DNA from: Lateolabrax maculatus | Taxonomy: Eukaryota > Chordata > Actinopteri > Acropomatiformes > Lateolabracidae | DNA: 64,000 nt | Reading direction: 5' to 3' | Assembly (NCBI GenBank): GCA_031216445.1 | Contig: CM062216.1 | Span: 9,793,501-9,857,500 of the forward strand | Part shown: in pieces, positions 1-12,060 of the stretch | Position numbering within the stretch: position 1 is the stretch's first letter | How the letters are laid out: each line of letters opens with the position of its first letter | Made by a program: the position numbers and the translations under genes | The notes under the pieces: generated by a model | What the model was told of the DNA's origin: nothing | The model's input: the letters and a program-made list of their open reading frames with translations, nothing else | Database searches by the model: none

Positions 1-66
1 TGAATTGCTCACTGATTTAATGTTAGAAAAGTTACTTAGCTCAAAGCCATTTTATTTGTGTATATA

Positions 67-137
67 CCTCAAACTTGTACTCAAATACAGTTCTTGAGTA
101 AATGTAAAAATTTAAAAAAAAGTTACTTCCCACTACC
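67..137. repeat. Fragment of teleost hAT-like repeat (CCACCACT-ended family)
   Basis: The stretch reads CCTCAAACTTGTACTCAAA, then TTCTTGAGTAAATGTA, then AGTTACTTCCCACTACC. It matches the terminal part of an abundant teleost repeat whose end I recall as ACTTGAGTAAATGTACTTAGTTACTTTCCACCACTG-like. A longer and better preserved copy lies at 27045-27496, with the same order of blocks (CCTCAA, AAGTAC, TTCTTAAGTAAATGTA, GTTACTTTCCACCACT). This copy is diverged, and its other end is not recognisable. Family membership is from memory of teleost sequences; the match between the two copies is seen directly. Confidence 0.65.
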
Positions 138-2164
138 TTTGGTTTAGAGATGGAGATTTCAATTAACATGTTTCAGCCCAAGTGATAATATGAGTCAGTG
201 GTGCTGAAGTCTTGTTTAGTGCAATGTGAAGTTGCCAGATTTGTGGCTCAAGCCTGCATCGAGGAGCCCAGTCTTTAAATTAAAGATGTTTTGTTTGACT
301 TGTTTGATGATGTGTTCAGGACTGCTTGGATTTCAACTTCAGCGGCCAAATAGCAGCAATGCACGCTGGTTCATCAGTTTGTCGGAGCCCAGTGACTGCG
401 TGTCTCTTCGGAGGAGAAAAACTAACTTGAGCTGATAGCTGAGGGAATAATCTGGTTAAGTGTAATGAGGGCTCTTATTAGTAGTTATGCGTCTAACAGG
501 TTGAGTGTGCTGGTGGTGGACTTCCCACATCTCCCTCTCAGGAGGCATGGTGCCTTCACTCCGCTCATCTAGCTTTTTAGTCTGAATTGTGGGCAATTAA
601 ATCCCCACCATGTGAGTGTGGAAAAAAGGTAATGAATATGGAACACTAACCCAGAGAAGTCCGCAGAGACCGCTCGTCGAGTTCTGAGGGCTCCTTCCTC
701 CAAATCATTGGGAAGCACAAAGACCATTTGACAGCGTTTTTCTTTCCTCTCGTCCCTAGCTTGGTGTGCGTGTGTCTCCCCAATGTTGGCCCAGAGGTTT
801 TAAAAATGCAAAGCCCATTCTTTTCAGGTTGTTGAACTTCCGTGACCTCTGGCAGTGAGGAGAAACTTTTTGTCGTGGGCTTGGCGCCCTGCCTGGCTGA
901 CCGTGCCAGCTCTCGCTGCTTCTGAGCAGAACAGAGGAGTGATGGGAAGGGGGCTGAGTGGATGTGTCTAGACAGCCAAGTGGAGGAGGGCAAATATTTA
1001 GCCATGCCACTTGGGGAGGGGATCCAGGCCTCCTCCCCCCACTAAGGCATGCCTCTTAGCCACAGAATCAGGCCATGTCTCTATCCTGCTCCCTATGCTG
1101 CTTCACACTCTGTATTCAGGGTCACGGATCTCATTTCTTGGATAATATTTCAAGCTGGCCACAGATGGGGAATTAAATTGAAGACCTGGCTTTGCAATGG
1201 GGCATAAAGGATAGATTTTGGGGGCTTCTCAGAGTGATGATATGAAAAGAAAATAGATACTGTAGATTTAGCTGTACTTAGGCTGCTTTTAAGGGTCTCT
1301 GTAAATGAATGCATGAAACGCTGACTGAGTTGTGTGCTTACTGGAAGCGCAACAACCCCCACAGTCATCACTTATTATCCACTGTGACACATCAGTCACC
1401 TCATTTTAAAATGAATTGTTATTTTGCAGTTGATAGCTGAATACAATTCCCCCCCCCTCTTCCTTACAGAACGTGTCAGGATGATATTTGACGGTACTAT
1501 AGCTGTTAACATGCAAGCTCCCTTTTTTTTCCGACATTTTTCCTCAAATGCAATCCAAGCAAATTCCCACGGATTTTCTCCCCGCCTATGCCACATTTGA
1601 ATAAATCCGTAATCAGATGAAATACTGTCAGATGACTGCCTAACAAGGCTACTCAAATCAGGGTAAATATTGACTCAAGCGAATCAGCACATGACAGTTT
1701 ATGGTGACACCACGTTGACACGCTGACAACAATACACATCCTCCCATCACTGTTCTGGCAGGATGGTGACACAGAGGGGAAAGTAAAAGTTGGAGAGAGA
1801 GGGAGAGCAGTCCTGCGAGGCTTATGCTCAGTTGTCCATGCTGAATGTTGGTTGGTGCTGCAGACTGGCGCTGGTGTCGCGTCTGCCGATGGGCTGAGTC
1901 AACCCTGCTCTACTGGTAGCCGTCACTCACCCACACATCAGACAGCGCGGCGCAGTCTCACGCCACCTGTCTTCTCACAGAGTCTTTATGTTGATCTGTC
2001 TCTCTGGCCTCCTATTCTTCATCGGGTCCCTCCGCTCAGAGCCAGTAAGAACAGCCTTTTTTGTCCTGATGGGAGAGAGCTTAGCACACGCTCATGCATG
2101 TTGAAGAGGAAATCCATCAAAAGATTTTTTTTTTTCTCTCACCGTCAGTAGCCGTCAAGCACTG
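138..2164. other. Gene-free stretch, no repeat recognised
   Basis: No exon, RNA gene or known repeat was recognised. Open frames on both strands are short (at most 119 codons), overlap each other and resemble no protein family I know. The sequence has short C and T runs (for example near 1450 and 1525). Confidence 0.55.
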
Positions 2165-2440
2165 AAACGAGTAGTTGATTAATCAATAATTTGATCAGCA
2201 GAAATTTTACCTGTGACATTTATGATCATAGATTACTCATTAAAGTCATTTATCAAGTGAAAGTGCCATGCATGCTGGTTAGAGTTTCTTAGATGTGAGT
2301 GTTTTGTTTGTTTGGACTCACTGTCATCTGTAAATAGAATGTTTTTGGACCGTTTTCAGTGTTGATAACTTGGGATGGGTCATTACATTCATATTCTACT
2401 ATAGACTAAATGATTAATTGATTAATCCAAAAAATAAGGT
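2165..2440. mobile_element. Short non-autonomous DNA element, TTGATTAATC family (copy 1)
   Basis: The left end reads GTAGTTGATTAATCAATAAT and the right end ATGATTAATTGATTAATCC, so the ends are roughly inverted around TTGATTAATC cores. In between are the family's landmarks in order: a TAAAGTCATTTATCAAG block, CTGGTT, TTAGATGTGAG, a TTTTTGGACCGTTTT block, and TATAGACTAAATGATTAAT. The same landmarks recur at 51710-51990 (CTGGTTCCAGCTTCTCAAA, then TTTTGGACTGTTG). This is a very common teleost MITE family. It has no coding capacity. The class (hAT-like) is inferred from the GGGCTGCAAC-type terminus that I recall for the family. Confidence 0.75.
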
Positions 2441-5400
2441 AAACAAAATCAACCCCTAGCCACAATAAACTAAATTCATTGCAGATATAGCCCCTTTCAC
2501 ACATGCACTGCTACCCTGAAAAAATAACTTTTTTAGTTTTGATATTCAGTCCGAGAGGAAGTACTACCTGGTAAACCTAATTTAGCGCAGACAAAGTCAA
2601 CTGAGAATCTTTAAACTGACATTCAACTATCAAAATAAAATATTTTGACATACTGTACTTTGATTTTCTGGGACTTCTTGAAAGAATTACACATTTTTCT
2701 TCACCACCACCAATGTCATCACATGAGATTTGTGTAATGGGCTGTAATAATCAAAACGAAACTCCTGTAAGGGATTGGATAATTACATTTGGCTCTCTCT
2801 CTTCTTGATCACAATACTGCACATTTGGTGAATTTTCAGTATGTCACACAGGCCTAATCTCATAAACACTGCATACATACTTGTGCATCCCACCCAACCA
2901 GTAAATGAAAGCATTTGTGTCACTTTAATGTAAAGCCTTGTAGGACTCACCCATCTGTCTACAGTTCTGCTGTTACAGTGTGTGTCATCAGAGTCTACAA
3001 CAACAAATTACAGTTTATTAGTACTAATACCAGCAGTGACAACATTTATCAAGGAAAACATCTCCTGCCCTCCCTAATTGTCCTCCTCAGGGCCCACTGT
3101 TATGCAGACCGGTATCGACGGCCAGGCAGTCATTAGAACATCACACTTGAGCTGATGAGCAGAGAATTCAGGGGACATGTCCACTCTGATTGGTTAATTT
3201 GATGTGAGTAGAATGACACCACGTCTGGAGCAGATGAGGTATTTATAGTCACCCACCGTTAGTCTGCTTCTGTTCGTGAACTCCTGATAGAGCACTGCCC
3301 ATGGGGGCCGATGGCGCGAGCGAAAGCGGGCTGGGATATGAATAGCTGGCGGGTAACAGGGTGCCGGAGGTGGAAAGGGCAGGGAAGTTTTTTGTGTCAA
3401 AGAACAAGAGCAAGAAGCTGATATTCAAGTATATCTGTCAGTCTCTCCTAGCCTGTGAGAGTGAGTGACAAAGGGTGCAGGTCAGCCCGGCCTATCTGAG
3501 CTTTTTTGTCTCTCCTCAACAATGGGATCTTGTCTGATACAGATATGCTGCCTGTCTGTCACTTATACTCGCTGATGTTTTGTGACTTTTTGTCTGTGCA
3601 GCCAGTACGGCGTGAGGCTGGCTCATGCACCTTCACACGAATGTCCGTGTGTGTGTTCCTGTCGTCAGATTGTGATCACCAGTCAGGTAGAGTTGTCCCC
3701 GCTGCTGCCCCTCGTTCGCGGCGATACCTCCCTTCTTGCCACCTTCCACTTCACGCTGCTAACGCCCTCGGGGAGTGACAGATAGAAATCTGAGTCTAAG
3801 TCGGGCTCTCGGCAGCTCAGCACCCGCTCAGTGTCTGCTCCCAAATGCTGGGATTTTTAAAAGGGCTTTGCATCTAAACTCTAAGACACCTCCGAGCCCA
3901 CACCTTCCGTTCTCAGGTTCCCACTGCTATCTGCTCCTGTAGAATTGCACACTAAAGCAATTTGCCTGGAGTGTCCACAGTCTTGTCTCTTTCACCCTCG
4001 AGCTTACATCCCATCATTTTTCACACTGAGGACCATGCGTGCACGTCATGCTTTTTTTAACAATTGTTCCGGTGATCAAGCCTAACTTTTTCTGTCCTGC
4101 CAATTAAAAAGCTTTGATGTCTATCTTTGGAATGGGTGAGGCCCTCTTCTGCTGCCTCTTGGCTACCAAAGGCCAGACTTTGTGCTGGCAGAAGATAATC
4201 AGCAGTTCTCACACAAACAAGATAAAAAAAAAAAAAAAAAAAAGTGAGCGGATTTACTCCCATCCAGCCTGTCAGGCAACCCACTGAAGACAGGGGAATT
4301 ATTTTGGCAAGCAACACTAATGTGGTGACGGTTGTTGTTTCCTAAACTGATTTCCTTAATCCTCCACTTGTTCCACGCTTTGTAAACATGGGGGCTTGAT
4401 TCTGTAATCTGGGAGGCCACACTGACGCACAGGCACACATTCACACACACACCAACAACGTGTCCCTCTAACCCCCTCCTCGTCAGCCACTGCCCTAATT
4501 AGTCAGAATTAAGACGAATGCCTGGGCCTCCCACGATCAATTGGTATCGAGCGGACCTTCGCTCGCCCCTGCCTGGGGGCCTCTCTTAGCCGGCAGATCG
4601 TTTATATCAATCGCTTTTGTTTTTCTTTCCTTCCCCCTTCCCATTCTTCCGTCCACCAAGTGCTAGGTCTGGTGTATTGGTTGGTGAGCAGAATGGGCAG
4701 CAGGCAAAATGGCAAAACCTGGCATGTTAACTGCTCCAGCTGTATCGATGTCACAGGTTTCTTCAAGAATGCTCAGGGACACGTACATCTGCCACATGAA
4801 TATATGTGTTATCGTATCCATTTGCGTCCGTTTGTGGGTGTTTGATCATATGCTCAGTTCTTTTTATATCTCCTCCCTTCACTAACAAGCTCACCCTTTG
4901 GAAGCGGGAGTCCCTCTTCCCTGCCCTTTGCTATTCTCGTTGCCCTTCTCTCAAATATCTCTCTCCACTCTCTTGCTCTCCCTTTATTAATTGTTATTCA
5001 GGGTGAGGAGTGGCTATGTGTTCCATGCTGTTATTGATTTAGACCATTTGAGCCAAGATCATAATTAGTACAAAGGGATGTGTATCAATCTCTCACCTGC
5101 TTTAGGTTACCTTCTTTTTCTTAAGATATTCGATATCTCACACTACGTGCATACAATTGTGACTAAAATGCACTGCAAAGCGCGAGTTAAGGCATCAACC
5201 CTCACTGAGTGGCTACTCTGAAACAAAAAATGGTTACTGGCAGGCATGATCTCTTTGTTTCTGCTATAACCTGCTTTCTATTTCTTGTCCTTTCCACTCG
5301 TTCTCGAGAATTAACTCCTACAGATGTTGCAAGCAATACCAGTGGAATTCTTGTGTTATTCTTGCATTATTCTTAGGTGTACTCAGACACAGCACCTTTG

Positions 5401-7500
5401 GGAAATTCATTTAAAGGACAAATTAAATAGAGACAAGGGAAGGGTACAAAAGCACACTTTCATTAGTTCCTTTCTCCAAGGTTGATGGTACAGTGGTGAA
5501 CTGCCACTTAAAACAGCCACAGATCCAGTTTGTCCTCTGTGTGCGTCTCTGTGGGTCACTGAGTGTGTGCTTTGGTGTGCCGTATATGCCAGTAGTACAT
5601 GAGAGTGTTAGATACTGACTGCTTCTACCCTGGAGGCGAGCTCAGACCTCTCAGGTCAGCAGCCTCTTCATGTTGCATGCTTTGTATGCATGCCTGGCGC
5701 ATTTGTGATGTTGCAGAGACCAGTGATGGCAGTACCGCATACATGTGGTGCCAAGCTTGGATAGTAGACCACAGCACTTTAGCTATCCATGAGTCGGCGT
5801 CTGGCTCCTTTGTCAGTGGCTTCTATTCTGTGCACCAGAGTGTAGTGGCAGGCCTTTGGTGTGATCCACTTGGAGCTCGGCCCAGAGAAGCAAACCTTGG
5901 CTAAAAGACTTAAGCTATGTGGCTAAGCTAAGATGAACCCCAGGCTGCAGTTGAAGCCCGCGTGCACCAAGTGTGGCAGCGCCAGATCAGCCCTCCTTAT
6001 TTGCTCGAGTGTCCAGTTTTGTGTGTTGCATGCATGTGGTGTTTGGAGGGGTTGAGTGTATGTTTCTAGCGGCGACCAGCAGCTCTATAGCTCGCTCTGT
6101 TGGTTGGGTTCGTTGGTCGGTCGGTCAACAGAAAAATGGCCCCACCCTTTGGCTGCATCGGTTTTTGCTTTGTGAGCCTGAAATTTGGAGGAAAAAAAAA
6201 AAAAACAAAGCTTTGTCCACCACAACTTTTTACCTATGAAGCTGACATTTGCCATGGGCGTCAAGTGTTGCAGAGGTTGTGTACGTGTTTATGTGTGAAT
6301 GCATGCACGCGTAGATGCATTAGTGTACGTGGTCACAGCTTTTGCGAATTCGTGCTTGTTATTTGGGCACTCTGAGTCCCCAACTCCCTGACCCATCCCC
6401 GAGGCTTTGGCTGTCCTGGCATAACGACTCTCCGTCTCTTTCCCACATACTCTGTTGTCCTCTGTGTTTCTTTGCCACCTGCTATTTAGAGTCAAGGGCT
6501 GACAGACTTCAACTCTGCCTTCCCATTTCCTTCAGATGCTGCTGGAGAGAGCCCTGGTCTGTACAAACACAAGCGCTGCTCTGTATTTCTACTTTGAACT
6601 CAGGGTCATTGGGGGTATATAAGAGAAAAAGAAAAACACAGGGAGGGAGGAGGGATGTTGCTTTAAAGCGTCTTCATGGATTAATGGGAGGGAAAGTGGT
6701 ACTATTAATCCTCTTTTCTCATTGCGCTGCGAAGTATAGGATATAATGGAAACAAAGTGCCATGTAAATATTAACCAGTGTATCCTTTTACAATTTTGCC
6801 CATTCACCTACATTTTCTGTTTATTATCAGGTCTCTAATGAGTCACAGAGGAGAAACACACTCTCCAGCTCTCACTGTGTGTGTGTGCATGTGCTTTATT
6901 GGGTGGGATGGTTGGCAACCACTTCTGTATTCCTTCCTAATTTGCCATTGTGAATACTATTGAGTTAAGTGGCCTAAGTTTGTTTTGCTCCCCAGCTCCC
7001 TGCTGCGCTAGCATTACTACACCACTTGGGCTATAAGCAATCAGATGGAGCGAGAGAGATGCTGCGATTTAAAGGAACAAGGGCTGCAGAATCATGTTTT
7101 AAGGGAGGAGCACACCGAGTGATGCTGATGAAGAAAGATGTGGTGAAGGGAGACGAATGCCTGGGCCCCGAAGTGTTGTACCAGCCTGAGAAATGGTCCC
7201 AGTGAGGCCCCCTGCGGTGGAGAGTCAACCGTGGCTTGGCTGAACTCCTGCCAAGCTCACTGGCTGTTTGAGTTGCTGCAGATGGCACTGAAAGTAGCAC
7301 TGATGTCGAAGGGTACATGGTATAGAAGCGGAGAGAAACCGACAATAATATTTATCTTCCACGTGTAATCTTTCAAATTTTTCGGAAAAACTGTGCCGTT
7401 GATCACCCTTCAAGAGATGATAACACGTACCAAAATCATACATTATGTTGTTTTTTGCTCTGGTGCCCCATGCTGGCACTGCAGCCTCCTTTAGTTAACT
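2441..7500. other. Gene-free stretch with a poly-A tract and CNE-like blocks
   Basis: No gene was recognised. The stretch holds a 20-base A run at 4224-4243 and a compact GC-balanced block around 4480-4630. A further block near 5025-5075 contains TTATTGATTTAGACC and CATAATTAG; it looks like conserved regulatory DNA, but only by appearance. An acceptor-like pyrimidine tract ending in CAG at about 6536 is followed by a 29-codon open frame with no recognisable identity. Confidence 0.5.
4224..4243 (+). repeat. A20 mononucleotide tract
   Basis: There are twenty consecutive A residues, preceded by CAAACAAGAT. No SINE or LINE body was recognised upstream, so this may be a simple repeat rather than a retroposon tail. 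Confidence 0.9.
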
Positions 7501-9060
7501 CAGGGGTGAGGAACGTTTTTCCTGTCAAGGGCCATTACAGTTTTTATAACATCCTACGAGGGCCCTATTAAATTATTGAACACATATATCACACTAACCT
7601 CTAATAATGTGATGGCTGGAACTGCTTCTCTTTGGCGAGGCATCTGATATCAGATGGTAGTGACAATGATGATGCTACTCGCAGCTGGTTTTCCATGTTT
7701 GAGTCAGTCAGTCTCGAGCGGAACCGAGTCCTTGCAAGAGTCGGCTTTGAAATGAGTAGATTGTCCCAAACAGGGATGCAAACGTCAGTAAATGTCTCCT
7801 CGGAATAGAAAAAATTCTCAGGACACACATGCAGTTTATAGAACTCGAGCAGAGGGAGCTCGCCGTGGCTCCGCAGCTCAATGATTTTGTGTTGTAGGTT
7901 GTCAGGCACATCAGCTGGTTCCACATTAAACAGTGTGGCAAATATTTTCCGTCCCTTTTGTTTACTTTTCACGTCCTGAAACCTCTCGCCAAATGCCTGA
8001 AGGGGCTTTGCACACTCACCAGCATATTCAGATGTCACAACAGGGTTTGGTTAGAGTAGGAAAATGCACAGTGGTACCCCTTTCCAGCTGCACTTGCCAC
8101 AGCTTTAATTTCACTTCAGATAATTTTACATTTGAAAGCAGAGAGCTGAGAAGCTGGTTGGGACCTTGGAGCCTGACGTTCAGCTCAGAGAGGTACTTGG
8201 TAATGGCCACCATGAACGCCAAATCCCACAGCCACTTGCTATAACAGAGTTCCACAACAGGTTTTCCCTTCATCTCCATGAACTGATTCACTTTTTCCCT
8301 CAGTTTGTAATATATTGGCGCGACTCAGCCATCACCATCGCACCTCACAACGGTAAACCGGATCCCCGTACTCTGACTTAAACTCACGCAGGAGTTCCCT
8401 GAACTGCCGGCTGTTTTTGATGAAATTTATGGTGAAACGACAGTTGTCATTATATTGTTGAGCTTCAGGGAATGTGCACACAGACTCTTGATGAATGATT
8501 CAGTGCCATACAACTAAATCACTCGGCTCGAGACTGAGATGACTCATTTCATTTTTGACCGATACAGTTAATCCCACTTGTAGGCCAATCATGGCTTGGG
8601 CTCCATCTGTGGCAAGGCCACTTAACTTTTAAAACGGTAGTTCAAACAACAACTTGCTCAGACAAATCTTTAACTTTGGTAGTGCCATGCAAGGCTTGCA
8701 AAGACAGCATTCCCTCCCACGTATCAAACTCGGCAATAATCCCACGTACAAAAATGGCTAGTTCGGCGGTATTTGTTATGTGTGTTCTTTTATCGCAAGC
8801 CAGAGGGAAAAATTGGAAATTTCTTGCAGTGTTCTTCAGTGTTTTTCTCAATACCTTCTGCCATATCAGTAATCCACTCTGTGACAGTTCTTCGAGGCAA
8901 ACTGACACTTTGGAATAATTTTACTTTGTCCGTTGCAAGCAGCTCTGCAGTGGCAACAGATACACCTTCACAAATTCTCCTTCTGAATGAGGTTTCAGCT
9001 TATTAGCTATTAGCTCACGCACCCAAACTTGCCTGCATAACATTGTCTCTGTCAGAATCA
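7501..9060 (-). mobile_element. Decayed hAT DNA transposon, GTF2IRD2/Charlie-like group
   Basis: The low-coordinate boundary is an hAT-style terminus, CAGGGGTGAGGAACGTTTTT, followed by CAAGGGCC and later GAGGGCCC. This is the classic CAGGGGT...GGGCC end. Just inside it, on the minus strand, lies a broken transposase reading frame (7601-9060) that ends about 100 bp from the terminus, as expected for the 3' end of such an element. The other terminus (an ACCCCTG end at higher coordinates) was not found. The BED zinc-finger N-terminus is also missing, so the element is 5'-truncated or its end has decayed beyond recognition. The 8 bp outside the visible end are AGTTAACT; no matching copy was found, so a target duplication cannot be shown. 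Confidence 0.88.
7601..9060 (-). pseudogene. hAT transposase-like pseudogene, multiple frameshifts and stops
   Basis: This was the DNA-cutting enzyme of the surrounding transposon and is now dead. Read on the minus strand, homology runs in the order expected for the GTF2IRD2/FAM200-type hAT family. An N-terminal piece (about 8900-9030) has EGEFVK and AELLATDKVKLFQ in different frames. Next comes TLKNTARNFQFF, then ITNTAELAIFVRGI (8642-8908), then KLSGLATDGAQAMIG (8580-8635) with the conserved TDGA. A HxIIHQESVC motif has its cysteine codon changed to TGA (near 8505). EVRW and WLSR are separated by a 6-bp insertion that adds a TGA (8319-8342). FMEMKGKPVVEL through LKLWQVQLERG follows at 8028-8291. 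The dimerisation region is split between SLFGTIYSFQS in one frame and RSRLTDSNMENQLRVA in another (7601-8038), ending at FQPSHY. Several independent breaks mean that no functional protein can be made. Confidence 0.88.
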
Positions 9061-11980
9061 CATCTTGTGAAAGTGTGTTGATGATATACTTTTTTAAAAA
9101 TGTCTACTGGCCACTTAATTAAACATTAACTTTTTTTTTTCCTAAAATTTAGTCTTCCTCGTTTGGATAATTATTTTTGATCAAAATGAACAATTGGAAT
9201 ATTTTGTGCCACTGTTTTCTCAGGACACGTTCGGCTCATCACCCAAAAACAATCATAAATTTCTTTAATATTGTGCCAATAGGTCTTTTGGGCCTTTTAT
9301 TAACAATGGGAGAGAATCTGCTGCATCTCACTGTATATAACCATGAAACTTCTACATACTGTTCAATATAATGTAATCCTGTGCTGTGTGGACCCAGATG
9401 CTACAGTCAACCCTCCTACCTGAAGCTGCTCCACCTGAATCTGCTCAGCAACTGAAAGTGCAGCACATCCAGAGAGAACGAAGCAGAAGACAGTCTGTTC
9501 CCCCTGCTTTATGATGTATTCACAACCAGAACATGTTGTTTTGAGATCCACATGGCAGATTCTTGTTAGCCTACATCCTGAATAATAAGTTGTTGCCAGG
9601 GCTCCCAGCGGCAGCCCGTGGGGCCACAGAGACGTGCCCAGGGAACCTTGGGGGCCCCTGCTGGGGGGATGAGGGTGCTGTTTGACTGCTGCTTCTGTCT
9701 AGCAGGAGATTTGTGGGGATGCTCGGGGCACAGAGCGGAGACAGTGTCAGGGCGATACCCTTGACGGTGATGTGATTGAGTAGACAGCTGCGACCCGCTC
9801 CTTTCTTTACCCGCCACCCATCTCTTTCCCCCTACATCTAACACCCACTCCTCCTTATACAACAGCTTCCCGAGTGTGAGCGATCACTTAAAACAGCGCT
9901 GGTTATTATACCTAAGCACATCCTAGTAATTTATGCATGATTGCCTGGCAATCTGAGGCAATTCATCATCCTCTTTCCTATCTTTCTTTTTTTAATCTGT
10001 TGGTGTCTTGTTCCTCTGGACTTTAATCTATAGGGCTATTAAGAATGCCTGTGTAATAATGGCTCCGCTCAGGTGACAGCATGACATTGGCGCCGTCATT
10101 GCCGTGCAGGTTTGGGATCCTGGAGGACTGCGAGCAGTGAAAGAGGCCAGATCTAGCTAAGAAGCTGTTAAACCATTCATTGTTTTGTTGGTGCAAGACC
10201 TCCACTCCTGTCAGGCAGATGGGAAGAGCTTTGTCTGTGTGAAGTGAAACGTGGTGTTGTATCAGGATTTTTTAGATGCAGTGAACCCATGTGTGTGTAT
10301 GGAAACTGTCATGGTCCTCTTTATTTTTTCTTTAAAATTTGAATGTATGCATACATGTCTGGTGGTGGTTCTGCAATTTATTCATGCTTGTGCGGTTGTT
10401 TCGGAATGGGCACTGATACGGACCATACAATACTGGCAATTATTGAATTGTGGTTACTGGAGAATTAAGCTTAATGGATGGTGGGACATTTAAAAAAAAA
10501 TCATATTACGTAATAAATAGTTACATTTTACACCATGTTGTTTTTCACGGTTTCTTTTTTCTCTTGACTGGAATAATTACTTTATAAATATAATTGTTCA
10601 CAATATGGAAATTGGAAATTGTTTACAGTATGTTGCAGTATTTTCAGAATTGCCTTGATTGGCCCTATAGGAAGCGTATTTATTACTAATTATCAATGAA
10701 GATGATTGCATCGTTTGTGGAGGAGAACATGTTTACTGCTGTGTATGTTTTGTGAAGTTTTTTTCACACAAAGGCAAGTGGTTTAAACATATGGCATCAA
10801 TACAGGGAACCAGGCCAGTTTGCGTCTGATGCACAGACGTGTGTGTCGCATGTCTCCATGCTTCTGTGCATATGTGTGTTTTCAAGTTATGCTGGCAGAC
10901 GCCATGAAATATACAGAGTGAGACAGAGGTGTTAACAGCAACCACAGAGGCTGACCCTTCCGTTGTGGAGTTATCCGTCTGTGACTCCAAAGCATGGCTA
11001 ATGGATGCCGACCTTGCTCCATGTTCTCTATTGGTTCCATTCAGCATCTATCAACCCGGGGATGTATCTTGATTTACCCCCCTGTCCCTCTTCCACTTCC
11101 TGCTTGTAGAGCGGAGTGCTCCTTGGCACCTTGTAGGCCATTGTAATCTGCCTGGGCTCAGTGAAGGCTAAATTAAGAACTGAACAGCATGAGCGAGAAT
11201 AGGACAACAGAAGGCAGCAGCTCGGGACACAATCAGACAGGCAAATGGGCCGCAGCTAGTGACCCTGGCTTATTTTTGTCACAATCTTTACTTATCTAAT
11301 TGATCTGCTTTCATGCTATTTATTCACTATGGAGGTGGCAATATCTTGCACATGGGTGTTGACATCAGTAAAATGATTCCTAAACAGCCTAGAGCTTTTT
11401 ACTGAAGAAAATGCATTAGACATTGCTCATTTTTTCAAGTATTGTGAATATTTGTGAAGTGTGGGTGCTTTATTCTATCATTCCAACTTTTCATGACTTT
11501 GTCAATTAATTTGTTCCTAATGACTTCATTTCATTGTTTTCTGTTTCTGTGTGGTGTTAGCAATATTTAGCATCATAGTCTTAAGACTGGCCAAATATGA
11601 GGTGTATCTAATTAACCTGCTAGGAGTAGTTAGTGAAAGTAGAGGGCCTGTAATTTCATGTTACCATTAGGTGGAGCTATCTCTATGATTCAGTAGTGGC
11701 CTGTAGATGTCTCCAGGCTGGGACTCTAACATCTGGCAATGTGGTTATTTTTTTTTTGTTGAATCTTCAAAATTTGTATAGCCTGTATAGTATATACTTT
11801 GGTTTTACACAATATGCAAATTAACTGTAACTTTCTTAAAATAATAATTATAATTTTTTAAAATGTTTTTTGAAGAAATAAGTTAATATTTTGCTATGAT
11901 GGTTGTTTCTTACAGTTTAATATTGGGGTCTGCAGGAACCCCAGTCGCTTAGTCTTTGTATGTAAAATATGTTGGTAGGA
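9061..11980. other. Gene-free stretch, partly CNE-like
   Basis: No gene or repeat was recognised. A GC-rich patch lies at 9595-9670. Blocks at about 9935-9985 (TTTATGCATGATTGCC, then TGAGGCAATTCATC) and 11100-11340 are compact and non-repetitive, as conserved regulatory DNA often is. From about 11750 the sequence becomes AT-rich towards the nested repeat. Confidence 0.5.
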
Positions 11981-12060
11981 TGTGGGTTAAGCAAACAATA
12001 TATAACATGTTAATTAGTGAGCTTTAGAGGTGCTGGTAGGAAGATTTTGTTACCGTCTGA
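11981..12060 (+). repeat. Host teleost repeat, 5' part, split by hAT element
   Basis: The sequence ATGTTAATTAGTGAGCTTTA followed by GAGGTGCTGGTAGG is a hallmark of an abundant teleost repeat. The repeat continues after the inserted element, at 12690, with GCTGTTTTCTCGTTTCCAG, then TCTTTATGCTGAACTAAGC. The two halves form one diverged repeat copy once the 629-bp insert and one copy of CCGTCTGA are discounted. The 5' limit is approximate. Confidence 0.75.
12053..12060. repeat. Left target-site duplication CCGTCTGA
   Basis: This is the 8-bp direct repeat immediately left of the hAT-type terminus TAGGGCTGG. It is identical to 12690-12697. Confidence 0.92.

Noticed and set aside
4224..4243. A20 run considered as a SINE or processed-gene tail
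   Set aside because: No retroposon body or flanking target duplication could be found.
6514..6634. Acceptor-like CCCATTTCCTTCAG followed by a 29-codon ATG frame
   Set aside because: It is too short, with no homology and no supporting second exon. Such sites occur by chance in non-coding vertebrate DNA.
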